NCBI RefSeq assembly: GCF_035222485.1
Contig: NC_085921.1
Location: 1,426,001 to 1,490,000, forward strand
DNA length: 64,000 nucleotides
Origin: Podospora pseudoanserina
Lineage: Eukaryota > Ascomycota > Sordariomycetes > Sordariales > Podosporaceae
Reading direction: 5' to 3'
Under the pieces are notes generated by a model. It made no database searches. It was not told the DNA's origin and saw only the letters and a program-made list of their open reading frames with translations. The translations under genes were made by a program, and so were the position numbers. Shown here piece by piece: positions 12,753-24,385 of the stretch. Numbering within the stretch: position 1 is the first letter of the stretch; each line of letters opens with the position of its first letter.

Positions 12753-14006
12753 ATGATTGATCTAGGGTTGGCCCGCATTGGCCGTCTCATCAAGCACACA
12801 CCCCAGACGTGGAAGGCCATCCATGTGGCCGGCACCAACGGCAAAGGCTCCATATGCGCCTACATCTCGGCCATGCTCAACGCCAAAGGCATATCATGCG
12901 CCAGGTTCACCTCCCCTCACTTGGTCGACCGGTGGGACTGCATTGCCATCAATGGCAAGCCCGTGTCGGAATCCTTGTTTCTTGAAGTTGAGAAGCAGGT
13001 GAAGCAGAGGGATGTGAGCGAGAATATTGGCGCAAGCGAGTTTGAACTCCTGACCGCGACTGCCTTTGAGATCTTCAACCGCCAAAAAGTCGAATACGGA
13101 GTTGTCGAAGTTGGTCTTGGTGGCAGGCTAGATGCGACGAATACACTCAAACAGAAATCGGTTACCGTTATTTCCAAGATTGGTCTTGATCACCAGTCTT
13201 TCCTGGGAAACACCATTGAGGAGATTGCACTTCAGAAAGCAGGAATTATCCGCCAGGGTGTACCCTGTGTGGTGGATGGCAGCAACCAGCAGTCAGTTCT
13301 GCAGTTAATAGAACAGCATGCTAAGGAAACAGGGGCATCATTGCAGTTTCCCAACGCGACAGCTGTTGCGGAAGAGCTTGCGAAGTCAGGAGAGACCTTT
13401 GAGCCACACCAAATCCAGAACCTGGCAGCTGCTCATCTGGCCTTCCGTCTGGCTTGCCCAGAGCATGATGCCCCGTTAACAAGTCTTCTGCCCGCTATCA
13501 AGCAGCTCAAATGGCCTGGTCGCCTCCAAAAGATGAGTCTCGAAAACATCACCGGCCGTCAGCAAGACGTGCTCTTAGACGGCGCTCACAACACCCAGTC
13601 AGCTGAGGCACTGTCTGGCTACGTCCAAAGACACCTTCGTTCTTCAGGAAATCCAATAACCTGGGCGCTGGCCGCCACGCAAGGCAAGGATATGAACGGG
13701 ATTCTCAGTCTGTTACTCCAACCTGGTGATCAAGTCGTTGCTGTCAGGTTCGAACCTGTGGACGGAATGCCCTGGGTTAAAGCAGCCGATCCCAAGGAGC
13801 TCCTCGACTTGGCCACTCAACATGGTGTCGACCAGTCATCGGTCTACAGCGCCGGAGAGAACGTAAAAGACGCCTTAATTAAAGCATCCGAGATGGCAGG
13901 CGAAAGGCCAGTAGTAATAGCGGGGAGCCTCTACCTCGTGTCCAGTGTCTTGAGGCTCTTGCGTGAGAAGTCTCAAGATTCTAGTGAAAATGCCATCTGG
14001 TCTTGA
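12753..14006 (+). CDS. FOL3: Dihydrofolate synthase (FOL3/FolC family)
   Basis: Mur-ligase-type enzyme that joins L-glutamate to dihydropteroate to make dihydrofolate in de novo folate synthesis, using ATP. Intronless, 417 residues, the usual length for fungal Fol3. The N-terminus MIDLGLARI is typical; the ATP-binding loop GTNGKGS is at residues 27-33, FTSPHLV follows at about 53-59, and the C-terminal domain carries LLDGAHNTQS near 272-281. Mitochondrial folylpolyglutamate synthase (Met7) is the main alternative, but that protein is longer and normally has a targeting peptide, which this lacks. Start ATG 12753 opens directly at the family N-terminus. Confidence 0.92.
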   Translation: MIDLGLARIGRLIKHTPQTWKAIHVAGTNGKGSICAYISAMLNAKGISCARFTSPHLVDRWDCIAINGKPVSESLFLEVEKQVKQRDVSENIGASEFELLTATAFEIFNRQKVEYGVVEVGLGGRLDATNTLKQKSVTVISKIGLDHQSFLGNTIEEIALQKAGIIRQGVPCVVDGSNQQSVLQLIEQHAKETGASLQFPNATAVAEELAKSGETFEPHQIQNLAAAHLAFRLACPEHDAPLTSLLPAIKQLKWPGRLQKMSLENITGRQQDVLLDGAHNTQSAEALSGYVQRHLRSSGNPITWALAATQGKDMNGILSLLLQPGDQVVAVRFEPVDGMPWVKAADPKELLDLATQHGVDQSSVYSAGENVKDALIKASEMAGERPVVIAGSLYLVSSVLRLLREKSQDSSENAIWS

Positions 14007-14107
14007 GCGAGATCACATGATTTAACGCTTGAATACACCCATTCAAAAAGGCGGTCAGCTGCTCGTGTTTAAACTGGTTGATAAAACATCCCACCACCGT
14101 CACTGTC

Positions 14108-14917
14108 ATGACAACCCCCAATCACCTCGTCATAGTCTGCGGCCACGGCATCTACCTCGGCGGTCCGCAAAACGGCCATGACGAATCAGAATGGCTCATT
14201 GAACCGTACAAAAAGGGGGAAACGCCCACTTTCATGGCGCATATCAAAGCCGGGGCGGATGTTGTGAATTCTGATCCGAGATCAGTGTTGGTGTTTTCTG
14301 GGTACTTACCGATCTTACCACATGCTCCCAAGCACTTGTTTTGCTAACAAACCGCCCTCAGAGCCGCAACCCGCCCAGAAACGCACCTCTCCGAGGCAAA
14401 ATCCTACTGCAACCTCGCCCTCGACAACAACTACTTCCCCCCAACCCTCGTGGGATCCCGTGTGCTGCTGGAGGAACGAGCCCTCGATTCCTATTTCAAC
14501 ATCTTGTTCTCTTTGATCCTCTACTGGCGGCAGCACCCGTCAAATCACTGGCCGGAACGCATCACCGTCGTCTCCCACGAGTTCAAGCGCACTCGTCTTG
14601 TCGACGGCCACTGCGCAGCTGTTGGATTCCCTCTAGACCGGGTAACCTTCCTCGGCATCAACCCCCCCAGCCTCAAAGTCGAAGACCAAGCCAGCAACCA
14701 GCTCACCCTCGGTCAATGGGAACAAGACCCCCACGGTGCCAGCCTTGACCTCCTCGCCAAAAGGCAAAAGAGAAACATCTGGGGTGTCAGCCAAGCCCTG
14801 TTCCTTGATAAAAACGAAGCCACAAAGGCAGGACTGGAAGGACAAATCAGGACTTCAAAAGACGGCTCTCAAACATTGCTCGACTACAAAGGCTGCATCC
14901 GTCCCTGGGCTACGTGA
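14108..14917 (+). CDS. DUF218 domain protein
   Basis: Two exons, 14108-14301 and 14362-14917, separated by a 60-bp intron (donor GTACTT, acceptor CTCAG) that joins VFSG to AATRPETHLSEA; product 249 residues. The N-terminal strand LVIVCGHGIYLGG and the later RITVVSHEFKRTR are typical of DUF218, a Rossmann-like fold of unknown enzymatic role found in bacterial membrane proteins and in soluble fungal proteins. There is no signal peptide or membrane segment. Its stop lies 13 bp from that of the oppositely oriented alpha/beta hydrolase gene, so the two transcripts must overlap in their 3' UTRs. Confidence 0.85.
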
Positions 14918-14930
14918 ATACAAAAAAAAT

Positions 14931-16127
14931 TCAAATATTTGGGCTAGGCACAAAACCTTCCCTACCACTCCTCTGTTCCTCCCTCGTCTCGGGGTTGTAC
15001 CTGTCCTCTCCCGCTCCCATCACCGCCCCGACAATAAACTGCACCGCATCCTTGACCATCTCGCTGCTGAACTCGTGGCCCACCCCAGGGTAAATCCTAT
15101 CATCGACCCAGAATCGCTGTTCCTTATCGAACGATGGGGACGGAGGGTTCACTGCCGCGGATTTGAGCCAGTTCATGAAGGGTTCTGAACACCTGGGTGG
15201 TACCAACTTGTCCACTCCGCCCGAGCAGACAAGTAGCTTCTTTCCTTGGAGGCGTTCATAAAGGATGGTTTGCCGGATGAGCTCCTGCCTCGTCTGCTGC
15301 GGCTGGTCGGGGACAGGATGCGGGCCGAAGAGGATAGCTTTGGGGTCGTACTGATTGCAAGCCTTGATCAAGCTCGGAGGGAAATCCCTACTCCCCAGAA
15401 AACTCGCCCCGTCATCCTGAGCAGAGTACGTACTCAGCTTTGACAACCTCGCCCGATCGCTCATCAAGTCTGCACACACATCCCTTGTCAGCATACCTCT
15501 CAGAATCGCAGAATGGATGGGGGGAAACATACTCATAAAATCCGGACACCCAATCACACAAACCCCCGCCCTCACCCTCCTATCCGCAAACATCAGCTCC
15601 CAAACACTATGCCCCCCCAAACTAACCCCCAACCCCAGATGCTGATCCACCCTCTTCTCCCCCCTCGGCCACAAGCACCCCTCCACAACGTCAATCAACA
15701 ACCCCTGATCCACCACCATCCCCCTTATCCCACCAAACATATCCACCGCATGATTCTCGTTCCCCTCCCTCCAGCTCCCATTCACCCTGTCATCCACCAA
15801 CCTCGTCCCGTGATTCCTCTGGTCATACGCAATGGCTATCAACCCCCTCCTCTCCGTTTGGGGTGTATTATGGGGGGAATGCGTATTCTGATGATGAGAA
15901 AAACTGTTCCAAGCAGCGATACAACGAGAGGCGATATCCCTCATCGACTCCTTATTCCTTGTGCGCTGGTGGTGAAGCCAGAGGATGGAGACGTGGTGCA
16001 CAGAGGGAGAGAGCTCGGCCAGGCCGTAGATATCGACTTGGAGGCCGGTGATGGGACGGGTGGAGACTGAGATGAAGGGGCAGGGCGGCAAGCCGGACGT
16101 GTTCTGGTTCCCGGAGTTATTGGACAT
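14931..16127 (-). CDS. Alpha/beta hydrolase, fungal cytosolic type
   Basis: Intronless, 398 residues, start ATG 16127. The nucleophile elbow GVSLGGHS places the catalytic serine near residue 169. AYDQRNHGTR at about 100 is a marker of a fungal hydrolase group related to dienelactone hydrolase and prolyl-oligopeptidase-like folds. CSGGVDKLVPP (about 305-315) probably supplies the acid, and PGVGHEFSSE (near 358) the histidine. No signal peptide, so it is probably cytosolic; the substrate cannot be told from sequence. It converges on the DUF218 gene. Confidence 0.85.
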   Translation of the reverse strand: MSNNSGNQNTSGLPPCPFISVSTRPITGLQVDIYGLAELSPSVHHVSILWLHHQRTRNKESMRDIASRCIAAWNSFSHHQNTHSPHNTPQTERRGLIAIAYDQRNHGTRLVDDRVNGSWREGNENHAVDMFGGIRGMVVDQGLLIDVVEGCLWPRGEKRVDQHLGLGVSLGGHSVWELMFADRRVRAGVCVIGCPDFMSMFPPIHSAILRGMLTRDVCADLMSDRARLSKLSTYSAQDDGASFLGSRDFPPSLIKACNQYDPKAILFGPHPVPDQPQQTRQELIRQTILYERLQGKKLLVCSGGVDKLVPPRCSEPFMNWLKSAAVNPPSPSFDKEQRFWVDDRIYPGVGHEFSSEMVKDAVQFIVGAVMGAGEDRYNPETREEQRSGREGFVPSPNI

Positions 16128-17794
16128 TTTCGAGGTTGTTGTCTCACGTGAACTGGATATCGTAGGGATTATGAGATGGGGTGGGAGGGTGTAAAAAAAT
16201 AAGAAAAATAAAAAGGGGATGTAAGACAGGGGAAGACGCGTGTAACAACTCTCGATTGAATGAGAAAGGGATGTACTAATAATAAGCTTTGGCGGGTTTA
16301 TGGTTTATGTGAGTTCCTCATCTGCATGGGATGAACGAACGAACGGTCGGGTCGTCGTCAATGAACAAACTACCTCGGCGCTACGGGTAACGATAAGAAT
16401 AGCTCCCGATAAGAATGTTATTTCCTACCCCGCGTTTTTCCAACTTCTTACCCACCTTTGTGGGGCCCGACAAACCTGGCCGGGTGGACCCTCCTCTTCC
16501 CGCTTGGTTCACGGGCCGAGTTCGATTCCGCCCCCGAACGACGGATAGGTACATCCCGACAAGGCTGTCGTAGATCGTAAGATCCCATCTTCTTGAACTG
16601 ACAACACAAAGAAAAACGGCCATGCTAATTTTACACTTCTTTCTCGCCCTATTCTCCAAAATCTGTAATAAAAAAAATAAAAAATAAAAACTCACCAGCC
16701 AGCCTAGAAGTGGCAATATCATCTGATCCAATACACGCATGGCTCTTCTGCCTGTTGGAAAGACACTCACAAGAAAAGATTTATCAGCCCGTCAGAGTCA
16801 CAGGCCATCCGTCAGTCAGTTGCAGTCATCAGCACAAGTCCTCAACATACCTACCTACCTACCTACCTATCTACCTAGCCTTAGCCACCAAACCCCTTCA
16901 TGCCTCAGGCACATTTACATCTCTAGTTCCCCCCTTCCAAAAAAGATCTGCAGTTCCCGTGCCCCTGGAACGGCGCGCGCTGCAGGCAGGCAGCAGGGAT
17001 CACCATTCACACATCTTCTGCCCAAGAACAGGGGCGTACGTCAACCCGATGATGTGGACGACCCCGTCATTTTTAAAAGCCACCCTACGTGAAACAAAAA
17101 TAACCAGCAACCTGATACGTGTATATCTATCTTGACAAAGTATTCTCACATCGTGTTTGTACATGAGGCTATCTACCAGTGATTATCGTGTTCCATCTAG
17201 CGTCGTCCACGCTTGTGGCCAAAGAGCAATCACCACCAACAACTCCGCCTCTTTCAACCGACAGAATACACTACTACATCCTTTTCCTCTTCCATACAGT
17301 GAACAATAAGAACAAAGCAGGGTTTAAAGTGCAGTACAGAAAAACAGCCCATGACCATAGGTCCATCTGAAAAAACGCCAGTTCTCTCCGTTTAACCCCA
17401 TGTAAAACCCCGTGTAAAAGTTTCCAGTCTTGTGACCGTTTCTTGCCTATCACTGCCACCCAACCAAACCCAGACACCCTAAAAGGAACATTGTATAGAC
17501 CCAGCAGGAAATGCGATGTCGCTCAAGCCATATCGTTACATTAAAAAGAAATAGCAAAAAGAGTAAACGAAAAAAGAAACAAAAAAATAAAGATGAAAAA
17601 AAAGACTAAACTCCTCCATATGCAATGCGTTCTCGTTGATGGTCGACATGTCCGTGACCACAAAGAGATGGGAATCGTAACCGGTAAAAATGCCCAGGCC
17701 AAACTCGAACAGCCAAGCTCCTTGATAAAAATAGAGCCGTGAAAAAAAAAAAAAAAAGGAAACACAAAGAATGATGTATGTGCTGTTCCCTCGT
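16128..17794. other. Intergenic region
   Basis: About 1.7 kb between the 5' end of the hydrolase gene and the 3' end of the zinc-finger gene, both on the reverse strand. It contains a short CTAC tetranucleotide repeat (about 16850-16878), A-rich stretches at 16665-16690 and 17565-17605, and no convincing open frame. A reverse-strand stretch at 17615-17735 can be read as protein-like but has no start or splice support. Confidence 0.4.
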
Positions 17795-19005
17795 CTAAGC
17801 AGAATACAGATAATGCTCGTCGCCGTCGATTTGGTTGCCGTATTGATAATCGTCCAGATCAGGGTAGCCGGGCGTGGAGATGCGAGGATCGAGATAAGCT
17901 ATATTGTCGTCTTCTGTTCCCTAAATCAGTTGTGACGTGGCTGCAACAAGGGAACTCGCTTCCATCGGGACCGCTGCCGCCACCGCCCGCTCGGCTTCGA
18001 GTTGGTGGATCCGTGCCAGAAAGTCGGCTGTCTGCTGGTTCTGCATCTGGACCTGCTTCTGCAGCTCCTCCTTCTCCTGCCGCAGCCTCTTGATCTCTTC
18101 CCGAAGACGTTCCGTCTCATCGCCCTGGTCGTCACGTTTGCGCTTGGCTGGACCTAGAACGAGCGCTGTTGAGACGTGATCGCTGGCAGCATCATCTGCA
18201 TCTCCTTCTGGCGACCCTCCATTTTGCGTATGCACACGCCGGAGGTGCTCGTTGAGATTTTCCTGACGAGAGAAGCCTTTGCCGGTGGCACGCTTGCAGT
18301 TTTGATGTGGACAGTTGAACGAGTTCTTGGGGCCGCCATGCTTCTGGTGGACTTCGCGCTCATGGCGCAATAGACCACCCGAATAAGTGAAGCCTGGCAG
18401 CTTCTCACATCCTAGAGCCAGACATTTATATGGCCGGTCATGCTTGTCCATGTGCTTGCTGCAAGGGGTGTTGGTCAGTGTTTGATCGAGGTGGAGGAGA
18501 AAGTTACTGGTTTTGGCGATACGAAAAAAAAGAAAAAAAAGAAAAAAAAAGTCACTTACTTCCACTCGCATTTGCGGCTGAAGGTTCTGGTCTCCTCACC
18601 ACATGACGGATATGTGCAGATGAACTTGCCCTCGTGGTTCTTTGTCTCCTCCCGATGTGGTTTTGGGATGGCCTTGCTTCGCTGAGGAGAAGTCGCAACA
18701 GGCGAGTCTTCCTTCACGGCCAGGGTGGGGGCAGGAGCTGGAGGAGCCAGGTCGAGGCTGGGGGTCTCCTCAGTCGAGACCGTCACGTCGACGAAGTTCT
18801 TGGCATCAACAAAGGGAGCGGCTTGCTCAGCAAAACTGGCGACGTGAGCGAGCTCGTTCACCACAGCATCGTGAGTCTCAGCGAAGCGGTCGACTTCGGC
18901 AGCAGCAGCAGCATCGTGGTGCTCGTGGTGCTCGTGGTGGTGCTCATCCATGGGCGGATAGTCGCTCTCATGCATGAAGTTGCGGGCCTCATATACCACG
19001 CTCAT
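17795..19005 (-). CDS. C2H2 zinc-finger protein with C-terminal coiled coil
   Basis: Likely nuclear DNA-binding regulator. Exon 1 is 19005-18560 and exon 2 starts at 18458, across a 101-bp intron (GTAAGT...TTGCAG) that falls inside the first finger (FICTYPSCGEETRTF, then HMDKHDRPY). A second finger contains CLALGCEKLPG and RHEREVH, and a third FNCPHQNCKRATG and HLRRVH. A leucine/glutamate heptad region (about RLREEIKRLRQEKEELQKQ) follows. The N-terminus is His-, Ala- and acid-rich. The first in-frame stop is TAG at 17921-17923, but the same frame continues 40 more protein-like codons (AYLDPRISTPGYPDL...) to TAG 17795. The span given includes that tail; the protein may instead end at 17921. 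No regulatory target is apparent. Confidence 0.8.
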
Positions 19006-22000
19006 CTTGAATATGGGCGAGTTCGAAAGGCAAAGGTGGTGAGATAAACGGTGGGAGCAAGAGTCGAACAGGTAAAAAGATAAAAGTCGTTCGATGTCTA
19101 GGTAAGGATGGCCACTCTCGAGCAGATAAGTAACTGATATGAAGCTACAGCTTCAACGACTTTGTTTGGACCTGAGCAAAAGTGAGAGGTGAGGTGGTGT
19201 GCGGCAGTGATGTGGCGTGCAACAGAGGCGGGGTTATCGGTCCACACGTATTGGGGCTCGACGCGTAATAAGGATATCGCCTCGGTCTTGGTGGTGAAGA
19301 GAGGTGGGATGTTGTCGTCGCGGGGTGTTCCTGATCAAGAAGGAAAGCGATGTGTTAATGGATTGAGGCCTGAGATGTCAGGAGAAAATTCGTCGAAGCC
19401 CAGTCGAGCTCAGGCAGAATAATGCTTGGCAAAAGGCACAGCCTGTCCCTTGCACCACCGGGGCCACTTGGGTCGGTTTCAAAGCGGAGCAGCGGGACAA
19501 CCAAGTGCCGGCGGAAGGGTACGTACTCTTGTGTAGTAATCAGCACGTGATCTAATCGTAGGCCCAAAGAGGCCGCCTACGCCTCGACGTCGGTTGACTT
19601 CTGGCGGATCAAAACAGCTGAGATGCTCTCTCTCACGATTTAACAAGGTCCAGATGGAAATGCAAATTCAAGACTGCGCCTTTACAATTTGAATCTTTGG
19701 AAATACCGACCTTCACAGCCATGCGGGAAGAGGAGATGCCACCCTATTAGTATTTTTTGACACCCTCTTGTCGACGCAAGTTCTCAACTTCAAACGGATG
19801 CCACCCTGGTCACTTAACATGAGGCAGCCATGGCCACCCATGAGTCACTCGCACATCAACGCACCTTCACAGGTCCCTGTTCTAATGTACATGGACTGGG
19901 TGACTGGCGGCTGCAGCCTTGCTCTACTTGTCCACGGCTGCAAAAGATGGCTTCCGACTAGGAACCGGTGGCGATCATCCGCTTGCTCTCCAAGCACTGG
20001 GCCCTCGCGCTGCAAGCTCGAGACGGGGCAACTTTGACTGGCCGGCAGTGCTCCTAATCCTCGTCAGCCTCTTCCGGATACCGGTTGTGACTTCGGAGCG
20101 ATATGCGGCTGGATCAGAGGCCAGGCAGCCAAGGCAGTCTATAGCAGGGCGACTGATAAGACGAAACAAAGATGTCCTCGTCCTCACATTTCGAGACGCC
20201 GCACAGTTGAGCAATAGCACCACCGTTTTCATTGTTCAAGGACGGCCTCCCGCAATTTCCCAGCTGTGAAGTATTGAACATCAGTTCAGCTTCACCTGGT
20301 CACCATCCTGGGTGTCCTCAACATGGAGTGTCAAGACTATGGATTGCGTCAGGCCTCTCAGGCACCTGTCACACGTCTTGTGAGCCCAACTTCCACGCAT
20401 GGCATGGCATCGGAAGTGTGATCTCAGAGTTTGGGCTGTGAAGCTCGCGGAAATTCCGGACAGTCTCAGTCACCGAGGGCCTCGTTTCAGAGCGACGCGA
20501 ATTCCAACTGGTTACCGAAGAATCCCTAGGCCATGTGTTGGTGCTTATGGCATTCTGAGATCCTTCTGGAAAACAGCACAGCCATGATATCCTCGATATG
20601 TGACATTTCCAACCATTTACGATGAGTGCTGTGGGGCTCGTTGGTGCCAACTTGGAGCCTCACCACGCCCAACGACGGTGTTGGATATGCTTATCACAAC
20701 GTCCAACTCGGCGCTCCGGTATGCCCCTTCAGACTCGGTTCAATATTGGGTGCACTGCCGGTCACAGTAATGCCATTTCGAGGAAAATCAGCGTCGACTT
20801 TTGGCGCCGAGTGACTCAGCCCTACCCAACCATCGTCACACACCGGCAGTTTTGGAGAGCTCGAGGGGGTTGGTGATGGAAGGTTTCGGACTGGTTGCCT
20901 TCACACCGCACAGTCCGCATGCTGAGCGAGAGAACGGAAGGTAGGTGAGCGAAACAAGTCTTATCCTGCAAGGGGCATGCTTCCCCGGGCCCATCGTGGG
21001 CCTGGTCGCCTCGGGGTCAGTCTTTCCTTACCTTACCCACGTCTGCCTGGTCAAGGTGGGACTGAGTAAACAGCTCTACAGTCGTCATACCAGTCGTCAC
21101 AGTGCACACCAATGTGTACAGCACACCACTATCACGCTAGGTAACCCTCTCCGTGCTCTGCAGTGTCATCCGTCGTTGCTGTTGTCGTCTGCAAGACGTC
21201 GTCTACAGGAGCTGTTGAGCTCTCTAGGCAAGCGGTCCATCAGTCAGGTTCCCAGCCCCCCTTCATCAAGGCGAAGCTCTCACTGCGGACACTGTGCATA
21301 GAGGTTGGAAGGTTGAAAACACCCGACTTGTGGAACCACGGAATATTCCCCGGTTGCCCAACATCACACCAGGACGATTCTTATAAGGCCGAAGGTGACA
21401 CGAAATACAGGATAATTTGCCTTACTGCGGGGAGTCACTGTCCTTTAACTATTCTAACCTGATGAAACGCCAAAGTCAGGTATACAGCTCGCCTTGCCTT
21501 ATCATAAGGCTCATGTTCATCTATTCACACCCGTGGCAAGGTAAGCATGGCGCCTTGCAATAAGGCGCGAGGCGTTCAACTCTTTCCAGAAAGATGTCGA
21601 CCTAAAATAGATGTCGAGGAGATGACTAGACCTCTTGCGCAACCGGTGGTGGTTGTTTTGCCCACTATAAGTATGTATGTCTAAAGCTCAAGGCTGTACA
21701 TGTCAGGCAGTCCCACTGAGCAGACAACGAATGAAATTTTGTATCTCGGGCCAAGCCTTTTGTCTCATGCATGCACTGCTGTAGCCTCCCCCACGGGGTA
21801 AGAATGACTGTTTAGGATGCTGACAAAAAGTCATCGGCCGGCTTACGGAGACGGGGGAACGGACGGGTGTGGTCGTTTCGATACCGGCCCGATCCCGGGG
21901 GGTGGTTGGCCTAGACTTCGAGAAAGGTTGATACACGTCAGAGTGGGTTGATGAGTAAGGCTAGGTGAGATTGTGCTGGGCAGTCGGTAGTGTAAGGGCT

Positions 22001-22401
22001 TTTTTTGGTTGGGGGGGGGGGAAGAGGGTCACGATGGCAGGCTTACGGCAGGTTGTGTTCGTGGTAGTCTGCGGGTTTGGCTTGGTTGTCATGTCTACCA
22101 TGGTTGGCAGTCATGTAGGATCGGATCATATCATGGGGTTGATGCTTTGGGATTGGCCGTGAGGATATGGTGTTTAGTTAGGTACTTGTGTCTTCCCCGC
22201 TTGTGGTACTGAAGATGTGGTGAGATGCGGGGGAAGGTTAGATAGGAGTGGTGATATTCTCCGATTGTATATCTTGTGCAAACATCCGATGGTAGAAGTT
22301 TCACAAGACTTTCTGAACATTGTCTATCCTCTGCGCTGCCTAAATTATGCACCTGGATACTAACCTGGACTTGTTGTGAGAGAACCAAACACCAATCCAA
22401 C
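19006..22401. other. Long gene-poor interval
   Basis: About 3.4 kb separating the divergent zinc-finger and ACC deaminase genes. Base composition is near that of the surrounding DNA and not strongly A/T-enriched, so there is no obvious repeat-induced point mutation. Only short open frames without domain resemblance are present. No terminal repeats or transposase motifs were seen. It may be long regulatory DNA, noncoding RNA or an old unrecognisable relic. Confidence 0.4.
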
Positions 22402-23571
22402 ATGGCGGACGTTGTCAAGCTCCCTGAACCCTTTGCTTCCAGTACGTAAAACTCTCACTTCTTCATCACATTTCCTTCCCACTCCCCCACAACGCTCACC
22501 CATTAGTCTGTTCACCCCCATTAACTCGGCTTTTTTTTTTCTTTCCTCCTCCAAGTCCCCCGAACCCCCCTCACCCTCGGCCCCTCCCCAATCCACCCCC
22601 TCCCCCGCCTCTCCTCCCATCTCGGGGGCAAAGTAAACATCTACGCCAAACGCGAAGACCTCAACTCTGCCCTCGCTTTTGGCGGGAACAAGACCCGCAA
22701 ACTGGAGTACCTTCTCCCCGAAGCCCTCTCCCAAGGCTGCGACACCCTCATCTCCATCGGCGGCATCCAATCCAACCACACCCGCCAAGTCACCGCCGCC
22801 GCCGCCTTCCTCGGCTTGAACGTCTCCCTCATCCAAGAAGACTGGGTCCCCGGATGGGAAGATGCGTCGTATGAAAAAGTCGGGAATATACAACTGTCCC
22901 GTCTGATGGGCGCAGATGTCCACGTGATAAAAACAGAGAATTTCGGGATTGGGCACAAGGAGAGCCTGAAAAAATTGAGGAGGAGGCTGGAGGGGGAGGG
23001 GAGGAGGGTGTACTACATCCCGGCGGGGGCGTCTGACCACCCCTTGGGGGGGTTAGGTTTTGCGAGGTGGGTTTGGGAGCTGGAACAGCAGGAAAGGGAG
23101 ATGGGGGTGTGGTTTGGGACGTTGGTGGTTTGTGCTGTGACTGGGAGCACACTGGCGGGGGTGATTGCGGGGGTTAAGCATCAGGAGTTGAAAGGGGGTG
23201 GGAGAAAGAGGAGGGTGGTTGGGATTGATGCGAGTGCTAGGCCTAAGGAGACGTTTGAGCAGGTGTTGCGGATAGCGAGGCAGACGGGGGTGAAACTGGG
23301 GCTGGAGGAGGGGGATATCAACGAAGGGGATGTGACACTGGATGAGAGGTTTCATGGGGGGGTTTATGGTGTTCCGGACGGGAAGACGGTGGAAGCGATC
23401 AAGCTTGGGGCCGGGCTGGAGGGGTTTATCACTGATCCTGTCTATGAGGGGAAGAGTTTGGCGGGTTTAGTTGGGATGGTGAAGGGGGGGGAGATACGAG
23501 AGGGGGAGAATGTGTTGTTTGCGCATTTGGGGGGTCAGGTTGCGTTGAGTGCTTATGGGGATATGGTTTAG
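22402..23571 (+). CDS. acdS: 1-aminocyclopropane-1-carboxylate (ACC) deaminase
   Basis: PLP enzyme of the tryptophan-synthase-beta fold that splits ACC, the plant ethylene precursor, into 2-oxobutyrate and ammonia. Exons 22402-22441 and 22556-23571 (intron GTACGT...CCAAG) give 351 residues, the normal length. Motifs: the PLP lysine in AFGGNKTRKLEYL, SIGGIQSNHTRQV, the serine/threonine phosphate-binding area CAVTGSTLAGV, ITDPVYEGKSLAG with the conserved glutamate, and the C-terminal FAHLGGQVALSAY. The last two agree with ACC deaminase; D-cysteine desulfhydrase is the closest alternative and is hard to exclude by eye. No targeting signal. Codon use is strongly GGG/GTG-biased in exon 2, but the frame is intact through G runs up to eight. 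Confidence 0.88.
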
Positions 23572-24385
23572 GGGGAGTGCCGTAGAATGGAATGAGATGG
23601 GACAGAGAAGACTTGAGGTTTGAAGCAAGACCGGGGTTTCACATGCTTTGTGATTCTCATGAAATTGAGCGTTTGCGTGAAGCTGGGAGATAGTCAAAGA
23701 TATATATATGTGCCCGAAAGCTGAAGCTGTCGTGTCACCACCTCCTCGCTCAAGAATGATATTATGCCTAGACAAAGCCAATCCGCGGCCAGCTGCGGCC
23801 CTCACACCATGGAAAATGATATTCGGCTGTCACTTCCCCGTCCAGAGGCTGAAGAGCAACCCCCCACACTCCCACCTCTCCCACTCGCTGAGTCTTTGGT
23901 TGGATTTTCCTGCGGCTTGACTTACATAACCGAATGGCAACTTCCGCGGGTGTGATGGGAAACTTTTGGCCTGGAACAAGCCTGATGTGGTCCAAAGCCC
24001 TGGAACTGTGGATTTTCCTCTGATGGTCCAGACTCTAGTTCGCTGTGGCTTCGGAGACGACGTGGAGTGATTGGACTCAACAAGTCGAAAAAGGTTGTCA
24101 GGGTTATTCTCGGCCCCGGCTTCTTTGGATGTCGGCCCGCTTTTTTTATCACGCACACCTGCACCCATAAGTTCGGGACCATCTCGACTTTATTTTTTTC
24201 TGATTCCCTTCTGACTCTTTTGTTTTCGTCTCTTGTCCAATATTTCTCCTTTTGACTTTTGTCGTCCTGATATCGTCACAGGAAACGGCAAAGACATTCA
24301 ATACCACCACCACCACCACCACCAACACCACCCCCATTAAACCCCTCCAACCCCCACCATCACCATCTGCTCAACTCAACCACCC
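23572..24385. other. Intergenic region upstream of the MFS gene
   Basis: Contains the 3' flank of the ACC deaminase gene and a C/T-rich leader with a short ACC trinucleotide run (about 24303-24325) and many C-rich CA steps before the MFS start codon. No open frame of note. Confidence 0.4.

Noticed and set aside
16500-16560. Sequence GAGTTCGATTCCGCCCCC resembling a tRNA T-arm
   Set aside because: No matching acceptor stem, anticodon arm or A box upstream.
17615-17735. Protein-like reverse-strand reading (FEFGLGIFTGYDSHLF)
   Set aside because: No start codon, no splice sites joining it to the zinc-finger gene, and bordered by A/T runs typical of a 3' flank.
20626-20814. Open frame of 62 codons on the forward strand
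   Set aside because: Begins at a non-ATG codon, matches no family I know and stands alone in gene-poor DNA.
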